Positions 19,439-27,617 are shown, counted from the first letter of the stretch. The stretch: DNA of 59,961 nt from Haloimpatiens massiliensis (GCF_900184255.1 NZ_LT854637.1:1-59961); one strand, 5' to 3'. Numbers and translations are program-made. Notes: generated by a model not told the origin, from the letters alone.

Positions 19439-20299
19439 TTGAGTAAAAAGTATGGATTAGGAAAAGGGTTAGGAGCTTTAATTCCAGAACAAGATTCTTC
19501 GGAAGTGGAGAATAAAGAGACTATATTAAAAATCCCTTTAAATTCAATAAAGGCTAATAAAGAACAGCCAAGAAAGAATTTTGATGGGGACAAAATAATG
19601 GAATTAGCTCAGTCTATAAAACAATATGGAATAATTCAGCCTTTGGTTTTAAAAAAAGAGGGTGAGAGTTATATAATAATAGCAGGAGAAAGACGTTGGA
19701 GAGCTGCTAAGGTTGTGGGAGTTAAAGAGGTTCCAGCTGTGGTTATGAATATGCCAGAAAAGGAAGTTCTAGAAGTATCTTTAATAGAGAATATACAAAG
19801 AGAGGATTTAAATCCAATAGAAGAAGCAAAGGCATATAAAAGATTAATTGAAGAATTTAATTTAACACAAAGCGATGTTTCTAGTAGAATAGGAAAGTCT
19901 AGAACTGCTATAGCAAATTGTATGAGACTTTTAAATCTAGATGAAAGAGTGCAACAATATCTTATAGACGAAGTTATATCAGAAGGGCATGGAAGAGCTT
20001 TATTATCTATTGAAGATAAAGATTTACAATATTCTTTAGCTCAAAAGGTTATTGATGAAAACTTAAGTGTTAGAGAAATAGAAAAGTTAATAAGAAATGC
20101 TTCTAAAAATGCAGAGCAGATAAAAAAAGAAGTAGCGGATGCAAATCCATACTACGAAGATATTAGAAATAGATTAGAAGGGTATTTTGGAACTAAGGTT
20201 TTTATAAAAAATAATAAAAATAATAAAGGGAAAATAGAAATAGAGTATTATTCAGAGGATGATCTTCAAAGAATAATAGATATTTTAAATATGCAATAA
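19439..20299 (+). CDS. parB: Chromosome partitioning protein ParB/Spo0J
   Basis: CTP-dependent DNA clamp that loads at parS. It starts at TTG 19439 behind AAGGAGG, giving 286 aa: the N-terminal ParA-contact peptide KKYGLGKGLGALIP, the GERR box IIAGERRWRAAKV, ENIQREDLNPIEEAKAY, an HTH (TQSDVSSRIGKSRTAIANCMRLL) and a C-terminal dimerisation domain. Two perfect parS sites occur 120 bp and 1.6 kb downstream. It is paralogous to noc upstream. Confidence 0.97.
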   Translation: MSKKYGLGKGLGALIPEQDSSEVENKETILKIPLNSIKANKEQPRKNFDGDKIMELAQSIKQYGIIQPLVLKKEGESYIIIAGERRWRAAKVVGVKEVPAVVMNMPEKEVLEVSLIENIQREDLNPIEEAKAYKRLIEEFNLTQSDVSSRIGKSRTAIANCMRLLNLDERVQQYLIDEVISEGHGRALLSIEDKDLQYSLAQKVIDENLSVREIEKLIRNASKNAEQIKKEVADANPYYEDIRNRLEGYFGTKVFIKNNKNNKGKIEIEYYSEDDLQRIIDILNMQ

Positions 20300-20420
20300 T
20301 AGAGTTTAAAGAAAAAGTTGCAAATAATTATTATAATTAAAGTTAAAGCAATATTGATAATAGAAAATAATTTATATATAATTAAATGAAGCTCAAATTA
20401 TATTACATAAAATATTAAAA

Positions 20421-20436
20421 TGTTTCACGTGAAACA
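20421..20436. promoter_or_regulatory. parS: parS centromere site 1
   Basis: Perfect 16-bp palindrome TGTTTCACGTGAAACA, identical to the universal ParB binding site, 122 bp after the parB stop and just upstream of the DUF4446 gene. Confidence 0.97.
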
Positions 20437-20458
20437 ATAGCAGAAAGGAATGAGTTAC

Positions 20459-20953
20459 TTGAATACAATATTTGAAAATTTATCAGCTTTTCAACCCTAT
20501 ATTATAGCTGGAATGGCAATTATAATATTTATATTATTTATAATGCTTATTATTTCATTTAAAGCTATAGGTAAATTAGAGAAAAGATTTAGAAAATTTA
20601 CACGTGGAGTAGATAATAAAAATATAGAACAAGTTATTGAAAATTATTTTAATAAAATAGAAGAAAGCAGAGACAAAGTTGATTCTTTAGCTGAAAATTA
20701 TAAGGTTTTAAACGAAAACTTAAAAAATTGTATACAGAAGACAGCTATAAAAAGATATAAAGCTTTTGAAAATGTAGGAAGTGATTTAAGTTTCTCAATA
20801 GCTTTACTTAATGAATACAACAGTGGAATGATTATAACAGGTATATATGGGAGACAAGATAGTGTAGTTTATGCAAAACCTATCGATAGAGGAATATCAA
20901 GATATGATTTATCTGAAGAAGAGGAAGAAGTTTTAAATATAGCTATTAATTAA
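20459..20953 (+). CDS. DUF4446 family membrane-anchored protein
   Basis: Product ~164 aa with one N-terminal membrane segment (IIAGMAIIIFILFIMLIISF), then a coiled-coil-like region (residues ~45-95, KIEESRDKVDSLAENYKVLNE) and a small C-terminal domain containing GSDLSFSIALL and GMIITGIYGR, the DUF4446 hallmarks. The TTG at 20459 is preferred: AAAGGA ends 9 bp upstream, whereas the ATG at 20450 abuts it. It follows parB and parS in many clostridia, but its function is unknown. A link to chromosome segregation or sporulation is inference from position only. Confidence 0.85.
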   Translation: MNTIFENLSAFQPYIIAGMAIIIFILFIMLIISFKAIGKLEKRFRKFTRGVDNKNIEQVIENYFNKIEESRDKVDSLAENYKVLNENLKNCIQKTAIKRYKAFENVGSDLSFSIALLNEYNSGMIITGIYGRQDSVVYAKPIDRGISRYDLSEEEEEVLNIAIN

Positions 20954-20985
20954 TAACAAAAGTAAAATTATTAAAAAGTACTTAT

Positions 20986-21028
20986 AAAAACCTCCATTAA
21001 GGGAATAATACTCTTAGGGAGGTTTTTA
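20986..21028 (+). terminator. Terminator whose 3' arm holds the next gene's SD
   Basis: AAAAACCTCC...TTAAGGG pairs with CTCTTAGGGAGGTTTTT (arms 20986-21003 and 21011-21027), ending in a T-run. The right arm contains GGGAGG (21017-21022), 8 bp from the ATG at 21031. The same hairpin can therefore terminate the upstream mRNA and hide the SD of the next ORF in readthrough RNA. Confidence 0.8.
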
Positions 21029-21030
21029 TT

Positions 21031-21282
21031 ATGATTATATTTGTACCTAGCGATATGCAGTATATAAGCAATGAATTAAAAAATAGAGGGTACCAAGTAA
21101 CTAATGATAAGGAAAAAGCTTGTGATATTATAATATGTGATTTGAAGAATCACGGTCTTATGGATACTAATTTAGAAAATAATTTAAAAGCTGAAGGTAC
21201 TTTAATAATTGATTCTGGTAGAAAAACCATAGATGAAATTGATAGGATAATATTTAATAGAGTATATAGTTCTATATATTAG
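21031..21282 (+). CDS. YkuS/UPF0180 family protein
   Basis: Small 83-aa protein with the UPF0180 (YkuS) pattern: short beta-alpha start (IIFVPSDMQYISNELKNRGY), a CDIIICDLKNHGL segment and ILIIDS-like strand (TLIIDSGRKTIDEI). Function unknown; it looks like a small Rossmann-type fold without a catalytic signature. SD GGAGG lies 8 bp upstream and is embedded in a terminator hairpin, so expression may need a start inside or after that hairpin. It is alone between DUF4446 and a transposon remnant. Confidence 0.75.
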   Translation: MIIFVPSDMQYISNELKNRGYQVTNDKEKACDIIICDLKNHGLMDTNLENNLKAEGTLIIDSGRKTIDEIDRIIFNRVYSSIY

Positions 21283-21488
21283 TAAAGGTAAGAATTTTAC
21301 ATTATAAATCTTTTTCTGTAAATATAACTTGAATTACTGTCATCTTAACTTTCTCATTTTTGATATATTTTAATTCAAAATTTGAAAGGCTTAAAATTAA
21401 AAATTAGAAATTTTTCTTAATTTAAAAATTAGAATTAAAAATAATTGATTAAAATTATAAATATTCGATACACAATTATAGATAAAAT

Positions 21489-21746
21489 ATGGAATTGCAT
21501 ATAAATTACTTTGTTCAAATACCCGTGCAAAAACTAATTAATAAATTAATTAAATATAAGGCAGAGTTACAAGGAATTAAAGCTAAATTTAAAGAAAAAA
21601 ATTATACAAATAGTTGTAGTGATTTCGATTTAGAACCAATCCTCAAAAAATGCTATGACAAAAGTCGTAGAGTGGATAGTGGATTGTTCAAATGAAGTCT
21701 TGGATTCAATAGTAATGTAAAGGGCTCATTAATTATTAAGAAATAG
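21489..21746 (+). pseudogene. TnpB (IS200/IS605 OrfB) C-terminal remnant
   Basis: The translation QIPVQKLINKLIKYKAELQG, NYTNSCSDFDLEPI and DSGLFK aligns by eye with the TnpB C-terminal end (FQKLI..IKYKAE..GI, ESYTSK..F.D.EPI, RGLF). After an in-frame TGA (21693-21695) the frame continues FNSNVKGSLIIKK, matching the INADVNGSLNI tail. The N-terminal two-thirds is missing, the SYTS zinc-finger region has decayed and there is no SD. It is a dead fragment, and the only recognisable content of the 620-bp gap between YkuS and parS site 2. Confidence 0.75.
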
Positions 21747-21902
21747 GAAAAATGTATTCACGAAATAATTCAAACTTACATCTTTCAATTTGGTATTAGT
21801 ATTTAATGTATAATTATATGTTAGGAATTCAAAATTTCTTCATAGATATAAATAGAAATATATATTCTAATAAATTAATTATTTTAATTACGTATTTAAA
21901 AA

Positions 21903-21918
21903 TGTTTCACGTGAAACA
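21903..21918. promoter_or_regulatory. parS: parS centromere site 2
   Basis: Second perfect TGTTTCACGTGAAACA, 1.48 kb from site 1, just downstream of the minus-strand yyaC stop. Clustered parS sites near parAB are typical of Firmicutes. Confidence 0.97.
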
Positions 21919-21928
21919 TCTTTAAAGT

Positions 21929-22519
21929 TTATTTTGCGAAATCTTCTAAGGATTCTTTACGTAGTTTCGGGCCACCTATTGTTTTTAAAATAGAGTGGTA
22001 CAAGCCTTTTGAAATTATATCAGCTAGATTCATAACTGTGTACAATCTAGTATTTTGAAGTACTAAAAACTCTAAGTTACCAGAGATGTTCACTATACCC
22101 TTTATACTTACATTACCAACAGGTGGAAGATTCTTGTTTAACGCAGCACCGGGCAGTAATGGACCTTTTTCAACGATAACATTTCCTACATTAGAGATAG
22201 CACCTAAAGAAGCATCTATAGCTATTATAAAAGGATCTTGTAAAGTATCTTTAATATCCTTAAGATTTTTACTTAAATTTTTGGCATGAACGGGCTTTTC
22301 TAAATTACCGTATAAAGCAACTTTGTCTCTTACTAAAAATTTTAATTTATCTCCTACTAATGGACCCAAGGAGTCTCCAGTGGATCTATCAGTTCCAATG
22401 CACAAAATAGCAATTTGTTTTTGTGAATTTAAAGCATAGGTTATTTGTTCACTTAATATATCTCTTAATTTAAATATACAACTTTTTTCGGATGTATCTA
22501 AAATAATTTTATTATTCAT
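21929..22519 (-). CDS. yyaC: Spore protease-like protein YyaC
   Basis: 196-aa member of the YyaC family (DUF1256), related to the germination protease Gpr and expressed in sporulating Bacillus. Conserved segments are ILCIGTDRSTGDSLGPLVG, YGNLEKPVHAKNL, IIAIDASLG, GPLLPGAALNKNLPPVGN and IKGIVN. ATG 22517-22519 is preferred, with SD GGGGAGG 8 bp upstream; a longer frame from GTG would overlap the SD. It is minus-strand, opposite to most neighbours, and close to parAB as in B. subtilis. Confidence 0.92.
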   Translation of the reverse strand: MNNKIILDTSEKSCIFKLRDILSEQITYALNSQKQIAILCIGTDRSTGDSLGPLVGDKLKFLVRDKVALYGNLEKPVHAKNLSKNLKDIKDTLQDPFIIAIDASLGAISNVGNVIVEKGPLLPGAALNKNLPPVGNVSIKGIVNISGNLEFLVLQNTRLYTVMNLADIISKGLYHSILKTIGGPKLRKESLEDFAK

Positions 22520-22567
22520 AAAAAACACCTCCCCTTCTAATTATTAACAAAGGACAGGTGTTATATA

Positions 22568-23620
22568 CTATAAAACTTCAACTTTTTTTAATATATTATA
22601 GAAAACAACTAAAAATATACAGAAAAACATTCCACTTATGCCATTAGCTTTAAGACCAATAAATATGGCGGCTAATACAGCTACAGGATGAAGACCTAGG
22701 GACGAAGAAACTATTTTTGGTTCTATTATCTGTCTTATAACAGAAACAATCCCATATAGAATTAATATTCCAACTGCTGCAATATAATTTTTAGAAAGAA
22801 AATATATTATGGCTAGTGGTATATAAATAGCTCCTATGCCTAACACTGGTAATAGATCAAAAATTCCGCAAAGAATACTTAAAAGTACAGCATACTTAAC
22901 TTTAAATACTAAAAAACCAATGAGAGTTTCTAAAAATGTTATAGATATTATAAGTAAGTAGGACGCCATATAATTTGATAACATTTTTTTAGATTCTAGT
23001 ACTATATTGTATAACCTATTTAATTTGCTTTCAGGTAAAAGATTAAATATTTTATCTTTTGCAGCGGAAAGATCTTTAGTAAAAAAGTAAGTTGAAAGTA
23101 AAGTAAATAATATTACCATAATAGTGTAAGGTATTTTAGTTAGAAAGATTAAAAATAAAGATAGAGCTTTTTTAGTAAATTCCATCGTAAGATTAAGGCT
23201 TTTAGATGTAAAACTTGAAAGATTTTTTTCTATAGTAGATATTATAGAAGGATCTAAATGTTGATAGTTGGTTTCTAAATTATTAAAAAAGCCCATTATC
23301 TCATCTGAATTTTTAGTAATATAAGTTTGTATATTTTTGCCTAGTTGAATGCTTTCTGATGTAAGGGAAGTAATGCCTAAAGAAAGTAACGTTATAATTA
23401 TGGCAAAAAATATTACAGTAACTATTAAAGAAGAAATCCAAGATTTTATTTTAAATTTTTTGATTAAAAATTTTACGGGTTTTTGTAATAAAATAGCAAA
23501 TAAAATACCCAGTACAAAGGGAAGCGTATAGCCTATGGTTGAGAAAAAGAGTATAAAAACAAGGGTATATATTACTATAAATAGAATAGTCCTATCTAAT
23601 CTTTCAAGTAAGTTATCCAA
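22568..23620 (-). CDS. ytvI: AI-2E family membrane protein, YtvI-like
   Basis: 350-aa integral membrane protein with about seven to eight hydrophobic segments: two near the N-terminus, a long extracellular loop (~75-150), then a block ending FIGLKANGISGMFFCIFLVVFYN. This is the AI-2E transporter (PF01594) fold; the sporulation protein YtvI belongs to it, and proximity to yyaC supports a spore-related role. The gene overlaps nothing but starts only 4 bp after the upstream aminotransferase stop, so the two are co-transcribed. The exact substrate is unknown. Confidence 0.75.
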   Translation of the reverse strand: MDNLLERLDRTILFIVIYTLVFILFFSTIGYTLPFVLGILFAILLQKPVKFLIKKFKIKSWISSLIVTVIFFAIIITLLSLGITSLTSESIQLGKNIQTYITKNSDEIMGFFNNLETNYQHLDPSIISTIEKNLSSFTSKSLNLTMEFTKKALSLFLIFLTKIPYTIMVILFTLLSTYFFTKDLSAAKDKIFNLLPESKLNRLYNIVLESKKMLSNYMASYLLIISITFLETLIGFLVFKVKYAVLLSILCGIFDLLPVLGIGAIYIPLAIIYFLSKNYIAAVGILILYGIVSVIRQIIEPKIVSSSLGLHPVAVLAAIFIGLKANGISGMFFCIFLVVFYNILKKVEVL

Positions 23621-23624
23621 GTTA

Positions 23625-24779
23625 TCACATCCTTTTTATAACTTTATTTATACAACTTAAAGCATAGTCTACATCCTTTTCATCATTAAATAGACCAAAA
23701 CTGAATCTAATAGTTCCACTAGGGTAAGTACCTATAGTTTTGTGAGCTAAAGGTGCACAGTGTAAACCAGTTCTTGTAATTATACCGAACTCACTATCTA
23801 ATATAAATCCTAATTCTGCATTATCTATTTTTGAAGAATTTATAGATATTGTGGAGGTTCTTGAAGAAACATCCCTAACGCCATAAACTTCTACAGTATC
23901 TATATTTAACAAGCCGTTTATAAACTTTTGGCATAAATCTTCTTCATACTCTCTTATGTATTTAAGTCCTTTTTGATTTATAAAATTAATTCCTGCAAGA
24001 AGTCCAGCTATACCAGGGGTGTTCATAGTTCCACTTTCAAATTTGTCAGGTAAAAAATCTGGTTGTATTACATTAGAAGATACGCTTCCAGTACCACCCT
24101 CTATAAAAGGTTTTGTGATCTCATTAAGTTTATCATCTATAATAAAACCACCTATACCTTGAGGTCCTAATAAACTTTTATGTCCTGTAAAAGTTAATGC
24201 ATTACAATTTAACTTTTCAAAATCTAAATCTAAAACTCCGGCAGTTTGGGCTGAGTCTATTATTAAGTAAATGCCCTTTTCTTTACATATACGTCCTATT
24301 TCTTCAAGGGGTTGAATAGTTCCTATTATATTGGAAGCATGTGATAAAACAACTAATTTAGTATTATTCTTTATAGAGTTTTTAAAATTATCTACATTAA
24401 TAACGCCTTCCTTAGAGCAATCTAATATAGTAAGTTCGATTATTCCCTTTTCTTCAAGAGAACAAAGGGGCCTTAAAGAAGCGTTGTGGTCCATTGATGA
24501 TGTTATTACATGCCAGCCTTTTTCAACTACACCCTTTATTAAAGTGTTCAAGGATTGAGTAATATTTGAGGTGAAAATTACATTTTCTATATTAGAAAAA
24601 TTAAAAAAATTTGCCAGTGCTTCGCGACATTGAAAAACAACCCTATTTCCAGCTAAAGAAGAGGATGAGGCTCCTCTACCAGGATTAGAACCAACTTGTG
24701 TCATATATGTCATAATAGAAGATACTACAGTATCTGGTTTTGGAAAAGTTGTAGCTGCATTATCTAAATAAACTTTCAT
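23625..24779 (-). CDS. Cysteine desulfurase-like class V aminotransferase
   Basis: 384-aa PLP enzyme. The start MKVYLDNAATTFPKPD, the Schiff-base lysine in FTGHKSLLGPQGIGG and the active-site cysteine in RTGLHCAPLAHKTIGT identify a class V aminotransferase of the cysteine desulfurase/selenocysteine lyase group (CsdA/SufS-like). It should release sulfur or selenium from (seleno)cysteine as an enzyme-bound persulfide. It is divergent from yedF, which encodes a sulfur/selenium carrier-like protein, so the pair may act together. SD GGAGG lies 8 bp upstream of the ATG. Whether the in vivo substrate is cysteine or selenocysteine cannot be read from sequence. Confidence 0.9.
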   Translation of the reverse strand: MKVYLDNAATTFPKPDTVVSSIMTYMTQVGSNPGRGASSSSLAGNRVVFQCREALANFFNFSNIENVIFTSNITQSLNTLIKGVVEKGWHVITSSMDHNASLRPLCSLEEKGIIELTILDCSKEGVINVDNFKNSIKNNTKLVVLSHASNIIGTIQPLEEIGRICKEKGIYLIIDSAQTAGVLDLDFEKLNCNALTFTGHKSLLGPQGIGGFIIDDKLNEITKPFIEGGTGSVSSNVIQPDFLPDKFESGTMNTPGIAGLLAGINFINQKGLKYIREYEEDLCQKFINGLLNIDTVEVYGVRDVSSRTSTISINSSKIDNAELGFILDSEFGIITRTGLHCAPLAHKTIGTYPSGTIRFSFGLFNDEKDVDYALSCINKVIKRM

Positions 24780-25021
24780 TTAAAAAACCTCCATTAATAT
24801 AAATAAGTATTTGATATATAAATAGTAAATAAAGAATCTATTTGAATTTACAATAAACATTTGAATATGTATAAAAAATATAACCAAGTTAAAAATCTTT
24901 GATATAATGAAAATTGAAGATTTAATGATAAGTATATTACAATTATAGTTTATAATCTGAATTAAGTACAATAGGATTAGTAATATTTCAAATAATATGT
25001 TTATATTTTAGGAGGGTTATT

Positions 25022-25615
25022 ATGGCAAAGATAATAGATTGTAAGGGAATGAATTGTCCAATACCAGTTGTAAGTACAAAAAAATATTTTGATTCTATAG
25101 AAAGTGGAACAGCTACTACTATAGTGGACAATGAAGTTGCTAAAAATAATGTAATTAAATTTGCACAAAACAATGGATTTGAAGCTAATGCAGAAGAAAA
25201 AGAAGGACTTTATTATGTAAACATAGTAAAAGGAGAAGGTTCTACTGATTGTAAAGAGGAAAACAAAGAAAATAAAAATGCTAAATTTACAATAGCTATA
25301 ATGGATAATAAATTAGGAAATGGACATGAAGATTTAGGAAATATATTAATAAAAAGTTATTTGTTTGCACTTTCAGAAGCTGATGTGATTCCTACAGATT
25401 TAATATTTGTAAATGCTGGAGTAAAGTTAACAGTGGAAGGATCTGAAGTATTAGAGAGTTTAAGCAAATTAAAGGAAAGAGGAGTTAAAATTCAAGTGTG
25501 TGGAACATGTCTTGATTTCTACAAAATTAAAGAACAATTAAAAATTGGAGAAATAAGTAATATGTATTCAATAGTAGAAACAATGAATACATCAGATAAA
25601 ATAGTGAAACTATAA
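25022..25615 (+). CDS. yedF: YedF-like sulfurtransferase (TusA plus DsrE-like domains)
   Basis: 197-aa protein. Residues 1-75 form a TusA-like domain with the key CPxP motif (DCKGMNCPIPVVSTKKYF). Residues ~88-197 form a DsrE/F-like domain with a conserved CGTCLDFY. This is the selenium-metabolism YedF architecture. It probably carries persulfide or selenide from the divergent cysteine desulfurase-like enzyme. SD TAGGAGGG is 7 bp upstream. The linker (~76-87) is Lys/Glu/Asn rich. No selD or selA lies in this window, so a selenium role is an inference from the family. Confidence 0.88.
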   Translation: MAKIIDCKGMNCPIPVVSTKKYFDSIESGTATTIVDNEVAKNNVIKFAQNNGFEANAEEKEGLYYVNIVKGEGSTDCKEENKENKNAKFTIAIMDNKLGNGHEDLGNILIKSYLFALSEADVIPTDLIFVNAGVKLTVEGSEVLESLSKLKERGVKIQVCGTCLDFYKIKEQLKIGEISNMYSIVETMNTSDKIVKL

Positions 25616-25709
25616 ATGATATAGATACTATAATTTGATTTTGCAAAATCTATGCAAAAAAATTATAGTAAAGTTATAAAGTATATGGAACTACAAAAGG
25701 TGGTAAAGT

Positions 25710-25958
25710 ATGGAAAAATATTATGTTGTAACTTTTCAAAATACTCATGAAGCTATGAATGGAGAAAAGGTTGCAAAAGAAAATAGATTAAAGGTGCAAG
25801 TAATTCCAACACCAACATATATAACTAAAAGCTGCGGCATAAGTTTAAAGGTAACAGAGGATTATATAGAAAGTATAAAAAAATTAGTGGAAGAAAATAA
25901 AATGAACACTAAAAATATATACTTAAAAGATGGTGAAAAGGTAGAAATTATAATGTAA
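25710..25958 (+). CDS. DUF3343 putative Se/S carrier-like protein
   Basis: 82-aa DUF3343 protein: TFQNTHEAMNGEKVAKEN, then VIPTPTYITKSCGISLKV with a single conserved cysteine, and a short C-terminal helix. DUF3343 genes are often fused or adjacent to yedF or selenium genes; here yedF is 95 bp upstream with only A/T-rich DNA between, consistent with one operon. SD AAAGGTGG lies 8 bp before the ATG. The conserved Cys could carry a persulfide or perselenide; that is inference. Confidence 0.85.
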   Translation: MEKYYVVTFQNTHEAMNGEKVAKENRLKVQVIPTPTYITKSCGISLKVTEDYIESIKKLVEENKMNTKNIYLKDGEKVEIIM

Positions 25959-26045
25959 TTACATTTTTCAGTTTCATCATTACTCGCATTATGTGAGGTA
26001 AATCCATGAGAAACATAATAGAATCATAGTATAAGTAAATATTAT

Positions 26046-26074
26046 AAAGGGGCTTAGACATAAGCCTCTTTTGT
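26046..26074 (+). terminator. Terminator after the yedF-DUF3343 operon
   Basis: AGGGGCTTA, loop GACA, TAAGCCTCT, then TTTT. It lies in the 339-bp gap before the DUF951 gene, where I see nothing else coding. Confidence 0.85.
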
Positions 26075-26297
26075 ATTTATTATAAGCCTAAGGGATTGAG
26101 ACTATTTTAAGGACGGATTAGTTTTATTGCTCAAATAAGTAATAATATAGCATAAAAGCATAGATTTCTACTCCCTTATTAAGTTTCACTTTATTAGTTT
26201 TATTGGACTATGGTATAATATCATCACAAAAGGAAAGAATCAATAAATATAATTGGTAATATATAGCTGGTAAAAGTTATAATAAGGGGTGAAAAAA

Positions 26298-26492
26298 GTG
26301 AAAGAATTTGATATTGGATACATAGTGGAGATGAAAAAGGGTCATCCTTGTGGAGCTAATCAGTGGGAAATAATAAGAATGGGCGCAGACATAAAAATAA
26401 AGTGTGTAAAATGTGGTAGGATAGTTATGATCGAAAGAAATAAATTTGAAAAGAATATGAAGAAAGTATTAGAAATACCTAAAAGTTCTTAA
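26298..26492 (+). CDS. DUF951 zinc-ribbon-like protein
   Basis: 64-aa protein with the DUF951 pattern VEMKKGHPCGANQWEIIRMGAD followed by IKCVKCGRIVMIER; the three cysteines and histidine suggest metal binding. It starts at GTG 26298 behind AAGGGGTGA (26284-26292). A longer frame begins inside the SD and is rejected. It is found next to rpsF in many clostridia. Function is unknown; a translation-linked role is only inferred from location. Confidence 0.85.
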   Translation: MKEFDIGYIVEMKKGHPCGANQWEIIRMGADIKIKCVKCGRIVMIERNKFEKNMKKVLEIPKSS

Positions 26493-26542
26493 AATAAATC
26501 CTTGCTTTTTATTTGTACCAATGTTAGAATATATTGATGTAA

Positions 26543-26589
26543 TCCCTGCTGTAATACATAAAGATATTGCAGCCGTTAGTCCAGAGGGA
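26543..26589 (+). promoter_or_regulatory. Candidate S6:S18 ribosomal-protein leader of rpsF
   Basis: Upstream of rpsF, GCTGTAATA (26548-26556) pairs with TATTGCAGC (26565-26573). Immediately 3' comes CCG (26573-26575), and TCCCT (26543-26547) can pair with AGGGA (26585-26589) just before the SD. A closed stem-bulge structure with an exposed CCG near a helix is the known signature of the S6:S18 autoregulatory mRNA element, which mimics the 16S site for S6-S18. Repression of rpsF-ssb-rpsR is expected. Confidence 0.65.
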
Positions 26590-26602
26590 GGAGGTGAACG
26601 TA

Positions 26603-26890
26603 ATGAGAAAATATGAAACTCTATTTGTATTACACCCATCATTAGATGAAGAAGCTCTTAATGCTAATATTGAGAAATTCAAAGGTGTTATAGAAAATGG
26701 TGGAGGACAAATCGATAACGTTGACGTTTGGGGTAAGAGAAAGCTTGCTTACGAAATCGCAAAAGTTAACGAAGGAATATATGTCCTAATCAACTTCTCT
26801 GCAGATACTGATCTACCAAAAGAATTAGACAGAAACTTCAGAATTGCTGACAGTGTTATAAGACACTTAATAACTAATCAAGAAAACTAG
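26603..26890 (+). CDS. rpsF: 30S ribosomal protein S6
   Basis: 95-aa S6: RKYETLFVLHPSLDEEAL at the N-terminus, VDVWGKRKLAYEIAKVNEGIY in the middle, RNFRIADSVIRHLI at the C-terminus. ATG 26603 is chosen since GGAGGAGGTGA ends 6-7 bp before it; the frame extends further upstream without a plausible start. First gene of rpsF-ssb-rpsR, preceded by a candidate S6:S18 binding leader. Confidence 0.97.
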   Translation: MRKYETLFVLHPSLDEEALNANIEKFKGVIENGGGQIDNVDVWGKRKLAYEIAKVNEGIYVLINFSADTDLPKELDRNFRIADSVIRHLITNQEN

Positions 26891-26901
26891 GTGGTGTTTT
26901 G

Positions 26902-27354
26902 ATGAATAAGGTTGTATTAATCGGAAGACTCACAAAAGACCCAGAACTTAAGTTTATCCAAGGCTCTGGCACAGCTGTTGCTACTTTTACAGTTGCTGTA
27001 GATAGAAGATTTAAGAGTCCAGGTCAACCAGAAGCGGATTTCATTCCAATTGTGGTATGGGGTAAACAAGCAGAATCTACTGCTAATTATATGAGTAAAG
27101 GAAGACTTATAGGAATTAGTGGAAGAATTCAAACAAGAAGCTACGAAGCTAAGGATGGCACTAGAAGATATGTCACTGAAGTTGTAGCTGAAGAAGTCCA
27201 ATTCCTTGAGTGGGGAAATGGAAATAGATCATCTATGTCAAGCAATAATTCTGAGTATAATGAATCTTTTGATAATTTCTCAACAGAGGAATCAAAGGAG
27301 CAAAGTTTTGATGAGGATATAACTCCAATGGATGATGAGGATATCCCGTTCTAA
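26902..27354 (+). CDS. ssb: Single-stranded DNA-binding protein
   Basis: 150-aa SSB with an N-terminal OB fold (NKVVLIGRLTKDPELKF, FIPIVVWGKQAESTANYMSKGRLIGISGRIQTRSYE), a Ser/Asn/Glu-rich linker and the partner-binding tip DEDIPF. ATG 26902 follows AGGTGGTG. The gene lies between rpsF and rpsR, the usual clostridial and bacillar operon. Confidence 0.98.
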   Translation: MNKVVLIGRLTKDPELKFIQGSGTAVATFTVAVDRRFKSPGQPEADFIPIVVWGKQAESTANYMSKGRLIGISGRIQTRSYEAKDGTRRYVTEVVAEEVQFLEWGNGNRSSMSSNNSEYNESFDNFSTEESKEQSFDEDITPMDDEDIPF

Positions 27355-27380
27355 TTTAAAAGGTAAGGAGGTATTTGAAG

Positions 27381-27617
27381 ATGGCAAATGAACGTAAAAG
27401 AGTTAAGAGAAGAAGAAAAAAAGTTTGTACTTTCTGTGCTGATAAAACAAAAGTTATAGACTACAAAGATATCAATACTCTTAAAAAGTACATAACAGAA
27501 AGAGGAAAGATACTTCCAAGAAGAATTTCTGGAAACTGTGCTAAACATCAAAGAGAATTGACAATTGCTATAAAGAGATCAAGAAATATAGCATTATTAC
27601 CATTTACTACTGAATAG
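27381..27617 (+). CDS. rpsR: 30S ribosomal protein S18
   Basis: 78-aa basic S18: KRVKRRRKKVCTFCADK, YKDINTLKKYITERGKILPRR, SGNCAKHQRELTIAIKRSRNIALLPF. ATG 27381 lies 10 bp after AAGGAGGT. The N-terminal CxxC is retained, indicating a zinc-type S18. Last gene of the rpsF operon, followed by a clear terminator. Confidence 0.98.
   Translation: MANERKRVKRRRKKVCTFCADKTKVIDYKDINTLKKYITERGKILPRRISGNCAKHQRELTIAIKRSRNIALLPFTTE

Noticed and set aside
24780..24971. 63-aa minus-strand hydrophobic frame between the aminotransferase and yedF genes
   Set aside because: Pure A/T-rich composition, no SD and no family features; the region is the divergent promoter gap.
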